Assembly: GCF_029525555.1 (NCBI RefSeq)
Contig: NZ_JAPDHZ010000004.1
Coordinates: forward strand, 124,001 to 188,000
Direction of reading: 5' to 3'
Source: Cohnella ginsengisoli
GTDB taxonomy: Bacteria > Bacillota > Bacilli > Paenibacillales > Paenibacillaceae
DNA length: 64,000 nt
The notes under the pieces are model-generated. The model made no database searches, had not been told where the DNA came from, and saw only the letters and a list, made by a program, of their open reading frames with translations. The stretch's first letter is position 1. Each line of letters starts with the position of its first letter. Shown here in pieces: positions 48,505-57,889 of this stretch. Made by a program: the position numbers and the translations under genes.

Positions 48505-49626
48505 ATGAAAATTACCGAAGTCGAAGCGATTTACTTGAGCATACCCGATCTGGACGCCGAGCAGTGCGACGGTACGCAGGATACGCTCGTCATCCGCATC
48601 CATACGGACGAGGGCATCGTCGGCGTCGGCGAGGTCGACTCGTCGCCGCTGGTCGCCAAGGCCGTCGTGGAGGCGCCTGCCTCGCATTCGATCGCGACGG
48701 GCCTGCGCACCCTGCTGATCGGCGAGAATCCGATTGAGATCGAGCGGCTGTGGGACAAGATGTACCGCGGCACGATCTACTTCGGCCGCACCGGTCCCGC
48801 GCTGCACGCGATCAGCGGCGTGGATATCGCGCTGTGGGACATTTTGGGCAAGACGATGAACCGCCCGGTCTGCGAGATGATGGGCGGCGTGTTCAACCGC
48901 AAGCTCAAAGCGTATGCGAGCGCCCTGATGCCCGAGACGATCGCCGAAGCCGCGGCCATGGCCGAACAGTATGCCAAGCTTGGTTATAAGGCGATGAAGT
49001 TTGGCTGGGGACCGATCGGCCGGGACGCCAAGTTCGACGAAGCGCAGATCAAGGCGATCCGCGAAGCCGTCGGGGACGACGTCGACGTCATGATCGACGC
49101 GGGGCTCGCTTGGGATCTGAAGGGCGCGCTGCGCATGGCGGAGGTGTACGAGCGATACGGCGTCTACTGGCTGGAGGAGCCCGTGCACTCGAACGATATC
49201 GCCGGCTACCGCGCGCTGGCGGACCGCAGCCGCATCTCGATCGCGGGCGGGGAGCAAGAGAGCGGACGGATGGCTTTCCAGCGGCTGCTGGACGAGGGTC
49301 ATCTCGATATCATTCAGCCGGATCTCGCCCGCGTCGGCGGCCTGACCGAAGGCAAGCGCATCGCTTACCTGGCTTACGACCGGCACAAGAAGGTCGTGCC
49401 CCATGCCTTCAAGACGGGCATCCTCGTCGCGGCCAGCACGCACTTCGCGGCAGCCATTCCGAACGGCTTCATGATCGAATACACCGTATCCAACTCCCCG
49501 CTGGCGCGCGATCTCGTAAGCCGCGAGATCGAGTTCAAGGACGGCTACGTCACCGTGCCGACGGATCGGCCGGGACTCGGCATCGAGATCGACGAGAAGG
49601 TGCTGAACCGTTACAGAGTCCGATAG
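48505..49626 (+). CDS. Enolase-superfamily sugar-acid dehydratase (mandelate racemase-like)
   Basis: 373-residue member of the mandelate racemase/muconate lactonising family. The N-terminal capping domain is followed by a barrel containing KAMKFGWG, metal ligands in DVDVMIDAGLAWD, YWLEEPVHSND and ISIAGGEQESG, and the general-base His in VVPHAFKTG. This set fits acid-sugar dehydratases such as fuconate or rhamnonate dehydratase, making a 2-keto-3-deoxy acid. The exact sugar acid cannot be read from sequence. It overlaps nothing and follows the cupin by 22 bases; an FAH-type hydrolase downstream would act on a later intermediate. Confidence 0.88.
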   Translation: MKITEVEAIYLSIPDLDAEQCDGTQDTLVIRIHTDEGIVGVGEVDSSPLVAKAVVEAPASHSIATGLRTLLIGENPIEIERLWDKMYRGTIYFGRTGPALHAISGVDIALWDILGKTMNRPVCEMMGGVFNRKLKAYASALMPETIAEAAAMAEQYAKLGYKAMKFGWGPIGRDAKFDEAQIKAIREAVGDDVDVMIDAGLAWDLKGALRMAEVYERYGVYWLEEPVHSNDIAGYRALADRSRISIAGGEQESGRMAFQRLLDEGHLDIIQPDLARVGGLTEGKRIAYLAYDRHKKVVPHAFKTGILVAASTHFAAAIPNGFMIEYTVSNSPLARDLVSREIEFKDGYVTVPTDRPGLGIEIDEKVLNRYRVR

Positions 49627-49641
49627 AAGGAGAATAGGAGA

Positions 49642-50659
49642 ATGTCCATGACGCAGACGATGCGGGCGCTGGTCTACGAAGGACCGCGGCTGATGAACAT
49701 GAGGACGCTCCCGGTGCCGGAGCCGGCGGCGGGAGAAGTGCTGGTCAAGATCGAGCGAGTCGGCATTTGCGGCTCCGAGCTGAGCGGCTACCTGGGGCAT
49801 AACTCGCTCCGCAAGCCTCCGCTCGTGATGGGGCACGAATTCGCGGGCACGGTCGCGGGGACGGGGGGAGGGCGCGTCGCGCTTCAAGACCGGCGACAGG
49901 GTGGCGGTCAATCCGCTGCAGACTTGCGGCCGGTGCAGCGATTGCCTGAGCGGCGAAGCACAGCTTTGCCCGGATCGGAAGCTGCTCGGCGCGCATCTGC
50001 CCGGCGCGTTCGCGGAATACGCCGTCGTGGCCGAGTCCAACGTGTACGCCATGCCGGACGAGTTGTCCTTTGACCTCGCGGCAATGGCCGAACCGCTGGC
50101 GTGCGCCGTCCATCTGTGCCGGCTGATCGCGCTGCGGCCGGATGACCGGCTGCTCGTGATGGGCGCCGGACCGATCGGCTTGTTCGCGGTCGCGGCGGCG
50201 CGGCTGCTCGGCGTGCGCGAGATCGTCGTCGCCGATCTGAACGCCGACCGGCTGCGGATCGCAGCCGAGCTCGGCGCCGTTCCCGCCATTGGCGATGCCG
50301 AGATCGAGCGGCTGAAGCCGGCCGAGGGCTTCGAGGCGGCGGTTGACGCAGTCGGCCTTCAGGCGACGCGGCTGCGCTGCATCGCTTCGGTGCGCAGAGG
50401 CGCGCGGATCGGCCTTACCGGGTTGCACGAGGCCGACAGCACGCTGCCCGTCAATACGATCATCCGCGAGGAGCTGAAGCTGCTGGGCGCTTTTGCCTAC
50501 GATCCGCAGGACTTCGAGCAGGCGCTGCGTTGGATCGCCGAGGGCAAGGTCGATCTGCTGCCTTGGACGATAAACCGGCCGCTCGAGCAAGGCGGCGAAT
50601 GCTTCGAGACCCTGATCGGCGGTCCCGGCTCGATAGCGAAGATTTTGCTGCAGCCTTAA
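49642..50659 (+). CDS. Zinc-dependent alcohol dehydrogenase (one apparent frameshift)
   Basis: 338-residue medium-chain dehydrogenase. Catalytic zinc ligands are in VGICGSELSGYL and MGHEFAG; the structural zinc region reads PLQTCGRCSDCLSGEAQLC. The NAD-binding motif is VMGAGPIGLFAVAAARLLG. The frame breaks at G6 49863-49868; one G fewer restores GEGASRFKTGDRVAV. It likely oxidises a sugar alcohol or sugar in the pathway of this operon. ATG TCC ATG at 49642 follows AAGGAGAATAGGAG. Confidence 0.88.
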
Positions 50660-50682
50660 TTTAAAGAAAGAAGGAATAGACT

Positions 50683-51591
50683 TTGAAGCTGGTTAACTAT
50701 TGGGACGAGGACGGAGCGCTTAAGCTGGGCATCGTCGAAAAAGATCGCTTGCTGGACGTCGAGCGGATGACGGCGGGATTGGAGACGGCTTGGTCCGCCC
50801 GGTCGACCGACGAGTTAATCGGTTTGGGCGGCGAAGGACTTGCGACGCTCGCGGATCGAATCGAAGAAGCGCTCGGCGATGAGACGCTGGTTCAGGCAGC
50901 CACGCTGAAACTGGAAGCGACGAGATGGGCGCCTTGCGTTACAAAGCCGGGGAAAATCATCTGCGTCGGCTTGAACTACAGAAAGCACGCGGAGGAAACC
51001 GGGGCACAGATACCGGCCTTCCCGATCCTCTTCAACAAATTTTCCAACGCTCTGGCCGCCCACGAAGCGCCGATCCGCGTCCCGGACGTCACTTCCAAGA
51101 TGGACTACGAAGCGGAGCTGGGCATCGTCATCGGGAAAACCGCATTTAACGTGAGCGAGGACGATGCGCTGGACTACGTGTACGGTTACTGCGCAGCAAA
51201 TGACCTGTCGGCACGGGATTTGCAGCTTCGCACCTCCCAATGGCTGCTCGGCAAAAGCCTCGACGGCTTTTGCCCGCTGGGACCTTGGCTTGTCACCGCG
51301 GACGAAGTCGGCGATCCGAACCGGCTGGAGATCCAGAGCTTCGTGAACGGAGAGCGGCGGCAGAACTCCAACACGAGCGACATGATCTTCGATTGTAAAA
51401 CAGTCGTCAGCTACATCAGCAAGCACATGACCCTGCAGCCTGGCGACGTCATTTTGACGGGAACGCCAGAAGGCGTAGTCATGGGGTATCCGGAGGAGCG
51501 CCAAGTTTATTTGAAGACCGGCGACAAGGTGGAGATCCGGATCGAGAAGCTAGGTACCCTTACCAACGTTCTGATCGGATCCGGAGATTAG
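50683..51591 (+). CDS. Fumarylacetoacetate hydrolase-family protein
   Basis: 302-residue FAH enzyme. Metal and substrate features are ICVGLNYRKHAEETGAQIP, MDYEAELGIVIGKTAFNV, VYGYCAANDLSARDLQ, KSLDGFCPLGPWLV and GDVILTGTPEGVVMG. Such enzymes split 2,4-diketo-3-deoxy sugar acids, for example to pyruvate and lactate in fuconate/rhamnonate pathways. With the dehydratase, SDR and alcohol dehydrogenase it outlines a non-phosphorylative sugar-acid route. TTG start at 50683 follows AAAGAAAGAAGGA. It is the last gene of the operon, followed by a terminator. Confidence 0.9.
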   Translation: MKLVNYWDEDGALKLGIVEKDRLLDVERMTAGLETAWSARSTDELIGLGGEGLATLADRIEEALGDETLVQAATLKLEATRWAPCVTKPGKIICVGLNYRKHAEETGAQIPAFPILFNKFSNALAAHEAPIRVPDVTSKMDYEAELGIVIGKTAFNVSEDDALDYVYGYCAANDLSARDLQLRTSQWLLGKSLDGFCPLGPWLVTADEVGDPNRLEIQSFVNGERRQNSNTSDMIFDCKTVVSYISKHMTLQPGDVILTGTPEGVVMGYPEERQVYLKTGDKVEIRIEKLGTLTNVLIGSGD

Positions 51592-51620
51592 ATCCGCATT
51601 AGTAGAAGAAGCTTCATGCT

Positions 51621-51666
51621 CGCGGCGCGTGTCGGCCTTAGTTCGCTAAGGGCATGCGCCGTTTTT
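51621..51666 (+). terminator. Terminator of the sugar-acid operon
   Basis: Hairpin with inner stem CCTTAG-TTCG-CTAAGG and outer stem CGGCGC...GCGCCG followed by TTTTT. Confidence 0.8.
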
Positions 51667-51695
51667 GCGCGTTCAATCATCGCCATACGCCGCGA

Positions 51696-51724
51696 TTGCC
51701 GCTCCAAGGCGCTGCTGATATAAT
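51696..51724 (+). promoter_or_regulatory. Candidate sigma-A promoter of lepA
   Basis: TTGCCG (51696-51701), a 17-base spacer and TATAAT (51719-51724), about 50 bases before the lepA start. Confidence 0.6.
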
Positions 51725-51775
51725 AGATGGGATAGCCGGACAACGGCATGAACGGTGGAGGTAAGGACAAAGAAG

Positions 51776-53590
51776 ATGGCAGACATCCAACACAAGCAAA
51801 GCCATATTCGCAATTTTTGCATCATTGCGCATATCGACCACGGCAAGTCTACGCTGGCCGACCGCATTTTGGAATATACGGGCACGCTGACCGCGCGCGA
51901 AATGCAGGACCAGGTGCTCGACTCGATGGACCTCGAGCGCGAGCGCGGCATCACGATCAAGCTGCAGGCCGTCCGTCTCAAGTACAAGGCCGATGACGGC
52001 GAGATTTACACGCTGCACCTGATCGATACGCCCGGACACGTCGACTTCACGTACGAAGTGTCGCGGAGTCTCGCCGCCTGCGAAGGCGCGCTGCTGATCG
52101 TCGACGCCGCGCAAGGGATCGAAGCCCAGACGTTGGCGAACGTGTACCTGGCGTTGGACAACAACCTGGAGATCCTGCCGGTCATCAACAAGATCGACCT
52201 TCCGAGCGCAGAGCCCGAACGCGTCAAGCAGGAGGTCGAGGACGTCATCGGCCTCGACGCCAGCGAAGCGGTGCTCGCGTCCGCGAAAAACGGCATCGGG
52301 ATCAAGGAGATTCTCGAGCAGGTCGTGCACAAGGTGCCGGCGCCGCAGGGCGATCCAGAAGCGCCGCTCAAGGCGCTCATTTTCGACTCCTATTACGATG
52401 CGTACAAGGGCGTCATCTGCTACATCCGCGTCATTGACGGCAAGCTGCGCGCAGGCACGCCGATCAAGTTCATGGCGACGGGCGCGACGTTCGACGTCGT
52501 CGAAGTCGGCACGTTCATGCCGCGCTCGACGATCGTGGACGAGCTCGGACCGGGCGACGTCGGCTTCGTGACGGCGTCGATCAAAAACGTGAAGGACACG
52601 CGCGTGGGCGATACGATCACGAACGCCAAGCGGCCGACGGCCGAAGCGCTCCCGGGCTACCGCGGCATCAACCCGATGGTGTTCTGCGGCCTGTACCCGA
52701 TCGAGTCGTCGGACTACAACGACCTGCGCGACGCGCTCGAGAAGCTCGAGCTGAACGACGCCTCGCTGCGATTCGAGCCCGAGACGTCGCAGGCGCTCGG
52801 CTTCGGCTTCCGCTGCGGCTTCCTCGGCATGCTTCACATGGAGATCATCCAGGAGCGGATCGAGCGGGAGTTCAACATACCGCTTATTACGACCGCGCCG
52901 GGCGTCGTTTACAAAGTCACGCTGACGAATGGCACGCAGATGGACATCTCGAACCCTTCGGAGTATCCGGAAGCAGGCAAGCTGGACTTCGTCGAAGAGC
53001 CTTACGTCAAAGCGTCGATCATCGTGCCGAAGGATTACGTCGGGGCGATCATGGAGCTCTGCCAGGGCAAGCGCGGCGAGTTCATCGACATGCAGTACCT
53101 CGACGCGAACCGCGTCACGCTGAAGTACGATATTCCGCTCGCGGAGATCGTCTACGACTTTTTCGACCAATTGAAATCTAGCACCAAGGGCTATGCGTCC
53201 TTCGACTACGAGCTGACGGGCTATCGTCAGTCTAGCCTGGTCAAGATGGATATCCTGCTCAACGGCGAGCAGGTCGACGCTTTGTCCTTCATCGTTCACC
53301 GGGACCGCGCCTACCAGCGCGGACGCGTTATTTGCGAGAAGCTGAAGGACCTGATCCCGCGTCAGATGTTCGAGGTGCCGATCCAGGCGGCCGTCGGCCA
53401 GAAGATCGTCTCCCGCGAGACGATCAAGGCGATGCGCAAAAACGTCTTGGCCAAATGCTACGGCGGCGACATCTCGCGGAAGCGCAAGCTGCTCGAGAAG
53501 CAAAAGGAAGGCAAAAAGCGCATGAAGCAGGTCGGCAACGTCGAAGTGCCGCAGGAAGCGTTCATGGCGGTATTGAAGCTGGACGATTAG
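51776..53590 (+). CDS. lepA: Elongation factor 4 (LepA)
   Basis: 604-residue translational GTPase that acts on stalled or mistranslocated ribosomes. GTPase motifs are AHIDHGKSTLADRI, LIDTPGHVDFTYEVSR and NKIDLPSAEPE. The C-terminal LepA-specific domain ends KEGKKRMKQVGNVEVPQEAFMAVLKLDD. ATG 51776 is chosen because AAGGA lies at normal spacing; the open frame begins seven codons earlier. In Bacillus lepA follows spoIIP-yqxA and precedes hemW, as it would here without the inserted clusters. Confidence 0.97.
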   Translation: MADIQHKQSHIRNFCIIAHIDHGKSTLADRILEYTGTLTAREMQDQVLDSMDLERERGITIKLQAVRLKYKADDGEIYTLHLIDTPGHVDFTYEVSRSLAACEGALLIVDAAQGIEAQTLANVYLALDNNLEILPVINKIDLPSAEPERVKQEVEDVIGLDASEAVLASAKNGIGIKEILEQVVHKVPAPQGDPEAPLKALIFDSYYDAYKGVICYIRVIDGKLRAGTPIKFMATGATFDVVEVGTFMPRSTIVDELGPGDVGFVTASIKNVKDTRVGDTITNAKRPTAEALPGYRGINPMVFCGLYPIESSDYNDLRDALEKLELNDASLRFEPETSQALGFGFRCGFLGMLHMEIIQERIEREFNIPLITTAPGVVYKVTLTNGTQMDISNPSEYPEAGKLDFVEEPYVKASIIVPKDYVGAIMELCQGKRGEFIDMQYLDANRVTLKYDIPLAEIVYDFFDQLKSSTKGYASFDYELTGYRQSSLVKMDILLNGEQVDALSFIVHRDRAYQRGRVICEKLKDLIPRQMFEVPIQAAVGQKIVSRETIKAMRKNVLAKCYGGDISRKRKLLEKQKEGKKRMKQVGNVEVPQEAFMAVLKLDD

Positions 53591-53614
53591 CGTTTGAAAC
53601 GGAGGCGCGGCGTT

Positions 53615-53806
53615 ATGGCCATCGTGCCGATCTATGCTGGCGAACAAATGCTGATCAGCGCGGACCCGGCCAAAGGGCATGTTCATATCGAGATGTCCAG
53701 CACGGGTTACCGGGAACGATACGTATCCCTGTACGTCGAACGGGCGGAGGAATTGCAGGAGATCATCGACGCCCTCGTCCGAGCCAAACAACACCTTACA
53801 GACTAA
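53615..53806 (+). CDS. Small hypothetical protein
   Basis: 63 residues, acidic, MAIVPIYAGEQMLISADPAK ... RYVSLYVERAEELQEIIDALVRAKQHLTD. No signal peptide or membrane segment. The ATG at 53615 follows GGAGGC. It lies 24 bases after lepA, ends just before a terminator and is probably cotranscribed with it. I do not recognise the family. Codon use and ribosome site make a real gene likely. Confidence 0.65.
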   Translation: MAIVPIYAGEQMLISADPAKGHVHIEMSSTGYRERYVSLYVERAEELQEIIDALVRAKQHLTD

Positions 53807-53816
53807 CGATTGCGGC

Positions 53817-53852
53817 AAGCTCTCCGTAGGACAAGGTCCCGGGGGAGCTTTT
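53817..53852 (+). terminator. Terminator after the lepA unit
   Basis: Imperfect stem AAGCTCTCC with GGGGGAGCTT followed by TTTTGC. Confidence 0.6.
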
Positions 53853-53896
53853 GCTTCCTTTGAGCACGTATCGCCGCATCCGAGAGGAGCTTGACT

Positions 53897-55076
53897 ATGA
53901 CCACAACCGCGACGGTGCCGCCGCTTCACGCGTGGACGCCCCGGGCGCTCTATATACACATTCCGTTTTGCACGAACAAATGCTATTACTGCGACTTTAA
54001 CTCCTACGTGGCCGCCGGCCAGCCGATCGACGCCTATCTGGACGCGTTGGAGCGGGAAATGGAAAATACGGTCAAGGTGCTTCCGCCCGAGACGATCGGC
54101 AAAATATTCGTCGGCGGCGGCACGCCCACCGTGCTGAATCCCGTTCAGATGACGCGTTTTCTCGAATCGGTAAATCGTCATTTTCCGATCGTGCCCGGCG
54201 CCGAGTTCACGATGGAAGCGAACCCCGGCACGACCGATCCGGACAAGCTAGCGGCGATGCGCGCGGGCGGCGTCAATCGGATCAGCTTCGGCGCGCAGAC
54301 GTTCGACAATAAACTGCTCGCAGCGATCGGCCGAATTCACGAGGCGGACGATGTGGTTAACAGCATCGCGAACGCCAAGGCGGCCGGCTTCACGAACTTG
54401 TCAATCGACCTCATGTTCGGACTGCCGCGGCAGACGCTGCAGCAGCTGGCGGACAGCGTGGAGCGGGCTCTGGAGCTCGACTTGCCGCATTACTCGCTGT
54501 ACAGCTTAAAAGTGGAAGAGAACACGCTGTTCCATCGTCTGTATGAGCGGGGGAGAGCTGCCATTGCCGGAGGAGGACGTCGAAGTCGAGATGTTCGCGC
54601 ATTTGCGGCGCCGGCTGACAGAGGCCGGTTACGGACATTACGAGATCAGCAACTTCGCCCGTCCCGGTTTCGAGAGCCGGCACAACTCCGCTTATTGGCA
54701 CAACGAGCCTTATTATGGGCTCGGAGCAGGCGCACACGGATATGCGCTGGGCGAGCGGCATCTGAATATAAAAGGCGTGCAGCCATATATCGACGCAGCG
54801 TTAAAGGGGCTGCCTCGTCTTGAGCGCAACGCCGTGCCTGTCAAGGAAGCGATGGAAGACTTCATGATGGTGGGGCTGCGCCTGCGGGCCGGCGTGCGAG
54901 ATGCCGACTTCGCGCTTCAATTCGGCGGAGCGAGCTTGATCGACGTGTTCGGCCCGGTGCTGGACAAGCTGCTGGCGCAGGAGCTGCTCGAACGAACGCC
55001 GGAGGATGACGGCTACCGGCTAAGCGAAGCGGGCGTGCCGCTCGGCAACGAGGTGTTCGGGGCGTTCTTGGCGTAA
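53897..55076 (+). CDS. hemW: HemW, radical SAM heme chaperone (one apparent frameshift)
   Basis: 392-residue radical SAM protein formerly called HemN/CPO-III-like. The Fe-S motif is YIHIPFCTNKCYYCDFNSY (CxxxCxxC), followed by GGGTPTVLNPVQMTRFL and the HemN C-terminal domain (HYEISNFARPGFESRHNSAYWHNEPYYGLGAGAHGY). The frame breaks at G5 54549-54553; one G fewer gives YERGELPLPEED. ATG 53897 follows GAGAGGAGC. HemW inserts heme into respiratory proteins. Its place after lepA and before hrcA is as in Bacillus, apart from inserted genes. Confidence 0.92.
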
Positions 55077-55099
55077 GGGACTGTAGCCATGGCTGAACG

Positions 55100-55303
55100 G
55101 AAGCTGAATTAGCCGGAAAAACCGTGCAGCTCAGGGCGAACTGGGCTTCGGAAGCCGAATTAGCCGGAAAAACCGTGCAGCTCAGGGCGAACTGGGTTTC
55201 GGAAGCTGAGTTAGCCGGAAAAACCGTGCAATTCAAGGCGATCTGGGTTTCGGAAGCCGAGTTAGCCGGAAAAACCGTCCAACTGCGATGCGAGAGGTGC
55301 CGC
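55100..55303. repeat. 51-bp tandem repeat array B
   Basis: Three full units starting GAAGC(T/C)GA(A/G)TTAGCCGG at 55100, 55151 and 55202, and a fourth unit from 55253 that decays. Units carry the short hairpin TTCGG-AAG-CCGAA. The frame translates to a 17-residue repeat (QLRANWVSEAELAGKTV) without stop, but there is no ribosome site. Aligned in the same phase with the reverse complement of array A, the blocks GCARCTCA and CCGGNAANAA coincide, so distant kinship with A and C is possible. The array sits 23 bases after the hemW stop. Confidence 0.88.
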
Positions 55304-55336
55304 GAGGGTTGAGACATTGCGGAGGAGGGGATCGAT

Positions 55337-55594
55337 TTGGAGTGCAGGCCAGGCTGCGGCGCGTGCTGCATCGTCGTCTCGATCTCTTCGCCGATCCCCG
55401 GGATGCCGGACGGCAAGCCGGCAGGCGTGCGATGCGTGCAGCTTACCAAAGACAACCGTTGCTCGATTTTCGGTCTCCCCGAACGGCCTGCCGTATGCGG
55501 ACAGCTTCAAGCGTCCGCCGAGATGTGCGGCGCGCGGGACGAAGATGCGTTCGCATACTTGGCGGAGCTGGAGCGGCTGACGGCGCCGAGATAG
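55337..55594 (+). CDS. YkgJ-family cysteine cluster protein
   Basis: 85-residue protein with many cysteines, MECRPGCGACCIVVSI ... CVQLTKDNRCSIFG ... AVCGQLQ ... MCG. The CxxxCxxCC-type pattern is typical of YkgJ-like zinc or iron-sulfur cluster proteins of unknown role. TTG 55337 follows GGAGGAGGGG. It lies between array B and a terminator, and is followed by convergent MFS genes. Confidence 0.8.
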   Translation: MECRPGCGACCIVVSISSPIPGMPDGKPAGVRCVQLTKDNRCSIFGLPERPAVCGQLQASAEMCGARDEDAFAYLAELERLTAPR

Positions 55595-55604
55595 CCTATA
55601 CAAG

Positions 55605-55636
55605 AAGAGCCCTTGCGCGCGCAAGGGCTCTTTTCG
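55605..55636. terminator. Bidirectional terminator
   Basis: Perfect stem AAGAGCCCTTGC / GCAAGGGCTCTT with T run on the right, serving the Cys-cluster gene and, from the other side, the MFS gene. Confidence 0.85.
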
Positions 55637-55644
55637 TTATCCAC

Positions 55645-56859
55645 TCACCGCCCTCTTAGCTCCGCATCCTTTGGCAGCAGCAGCGTGAATATGCCGAGCA
55701 GCGGCAGATAGGCGCAAATATGCATGACCGTCGATATGCTGGTGTGGTCGGCGATCTCGCCGAGCAGGGCGGAGCCGAGTCCGCCGAGGCCGAACGCGAG
55801 GCCGAAGAAGAGCCCGGATACGAGGCCGATCTTGCCCGGCAGCAGCTCCTGCGCGTAGACGACGATGATCGAGAAGGCGGAGGAGAGCACGAACCCGGCG
55901 CAAACGCACAATACGGCGGACCAGAACGGGTCGGCATAAGGAAGCGCGATCGAGAAAGGCGCAGTGCCGAGAATCGACAGCCAGATGATATTGCGCCGGC
56001 CGAACCGGTCGGCGAGCGGGCCGCCGATGAACGTGCCGGCCGCGGAGGCGACGAGGAACGCGAACAAATACCATTGCGCCGCCTGCGCGCCGACGCCGAA
56101 GTCGTCAATTAAGTATAGCGAGTAGAAGCTCGTAAAGCTGGATAAGTATACATGCTTGGAGAAAACGAGCAAGATCAGAATGCCGACCGACATGCGAACT
56201 TTACCGACCGTGAGCTTGCCGGTCGATTGAAGAGGCTGCGCCGCCTTTTTCGGCTTGGGCGCCGCGCCGACCGCGGCGTACCAGCGCGCGACCAGCGTCT
56301 GCAGCACGATGCCCGCCGCGGCGGCGACGATGAACAATAGGACCCCCTTTTGTCCAAGGGGGAATGAAGATGGTGGCGGTCATGACGGGACCGAGCGAGC
56401 TGCCGATATTGCCGCCCACCTGGAAGATCGACTGCGCCAATCCCCGGTTGTTGCCCGCGGCAAGGTAAGCGACGCGCGAAGATTCGGGATGAAACGCGGC
56501 CGAGCCGATGCCGATGGCCGTGACGGATAGCAGGATGGTCGCGAAGTTCGGCGCGAGCGCGAGCATGACGACGCCGAGCAGCGTGAAGCAGACGCCGAGC
56601 GGCAAGATGAAGGGGCGCGGCTTTTTTATCCGCGAACCAGCCGACGATCGGCTGCAAAAAAAGATGCGGTAATATTCATCATAAAAGCGATGAGGCCGAT
56701 CTGGCCGTAACTCAGGTGCTGCGATTCGCGCAGTACCGGGAACAGCGCGGTGACGGTCGATTGCATCGAATCGTTGAGCAAATGAACCGTGCTGATCATG
56801 TAGAGGATCGGAAAAACGGTAGCGCTGACGGGCAGCGCGCGTGCGACTGCGGTTTTCAT
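55645..56859 (-). CDS. MFS transporter, fosmidomycin-resistance-like (three apparent frameshifts)
   Basis: About 403 residues and twelve membrane segments. Matches the fosmidomycin resistance (Fsr) subgroup: HLLNDSMQSTVTALFPVLRE, GLIAFMMNITASFLQPIVGWFADKKPRP, SVTAIGIGSAAFHPESSRVAYLAAG and GGPLADRFGRRN. The frame breaks three times, at A7 56656-56662, T6 56622-56627 and G5 56358-56362 on the plus strand, and one base removed at each gives a continuous protein. Probably drug or metabolite efflux. It is downstream of the TrmB-type regulator by about 25 bases and probably controlled by it. Three breaks in one gene could also mean a true pseudogene, but other genes show the same error type. Confidence 0.82.
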
Positions 56860-56884
56860 GAGCGAGGCTCTCTCCCTTTATTCT

Positions 56885-57670
56885 TCATTCGAGTCCGTAT
56901 TCGTCGCGATAACGTTCGAGCAGATTCTCGTAGTCCCCGCCGTAGGCGCGTTCGAGCTCGGGTCCGAAGTCTCGCTCGATGTCCATCATCATGACGTCGT
57001 GTTGGAACGCCTGCTTGAGGACATGCGCGACGGCGGGGTGGTTCGTCTCGAGTGCGGCCGACTTGCCCGCGGCGCCGAAGCTGCCGATAAATCCTTCTTG
57101 CCAGTCGCACAATACATAATAATCGCGCGCCTCTTGGGGCAGCCACATCTCCATCCGCTTGTGCGTCCGCACGTGCCGCAGCTTGGACCTGACTTGGCCC
57201 AGCGTGATCGCCACGACGACGACGCCTCTCGCTTCGGCTTCCAGCAGAAGCGGCTCGAACTCCGCGAAGTCCTCGCTCCAGATGTCGACGACGATCGAGC
57301 GTTCCGCGCTTGCGATCATGCGCCGGAGAGACGAGCGGATGTTGGTTTCGCCGGCCCAATTATAAAAGGAAGCAGCCGCAGGCTTCGGCTTCAGCGCCTT
57401 GACGAGGACGTCCGCGATCTCGTCGAATTCGGAGCGCAGCATGCGGATGACCTGGCCGATCGGCACGGCGCCGTACATCACCGGATCTCCGTCCGCGGCT
57501 CTGCATACGCCTTTGTCCACGAGGGACCGAAGCGCCGCGTAGACGTTGGTCCGCGATACCGAGACGCGTTTGGCCACCTCGTAGCCGGAGAGGGACGGTT
57601 CTTCGTGAAGCGCCAGGTAGCAGCGCGCTTCCAGCTCGGATAGACCGAGCCGTTTTAACCTTTCGATCAT
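56885..57670 (-). CDS. TrmB-family transcriptional regulator
   Basis: About 261 residues. N-terminal TrmB winged helix is LGLSELEARCYLALHEEPSLSGYEVAKRVSVSRTNVYAALRSLVDKG, and the C-terminal effector region includes SAERSIVVDIWSEDFAEFEPLL and DWQEGFIGSFGA, the phospholipase-D-like sugar-binding fold of this family. It is the first gene of an operon with the MFS transporter. ATG 57670 is taken; a GTG three codons upstream is also open. Confidence 0.88.
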   Translation of the reverse strand: MIERLKRLGLSELEARCYLALHEEPSLSGYEVAKRVSVSRTNVYAALRSLVDKGVCRAADGDPVMYGAVPIGQVIRMLRSEFDEIADVLVKALKPKPAAASFYNWAGETNIRSSLRRMIASAERSIVVDIWSEDFAEFEPLLLEAEARGVVVVAITLGQVRSKLRHVRTHKRMEMWLPQEARDYYVLCDWQEGFIGSFGAAGKSAALETNHPAVAHVLKQAFQHDVMMMDIERDFGPELERAYGGDYENLLERYRDEYGLE

Positions 57671-57889
57671 GGCAAGCACGCCTTTCCCGTAGTCGTATTT
57701 AAAAATACCACTCTTTGATCGCTATTATGATGGGGTAATGAATATATTGTCAATCCCGATTTGCAATTCGGTCGCAAGACGCGGATTCGCCTTAAAAAAT
57801 GGTGTTGAGAATTCATTCGTATTCATGTATATTTATTCACATCATCTTATTAGCGGGCGCCATCGGCGCGGACGGAAAGTAGGGAGACC

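Noticed and set aside
55645..56859. MFS gene as a decayed pseudogene
   Set aside because: All three breaks are single extra bases in homopolymers, like those in essential genes, and the corrected protein is full length and family-like.
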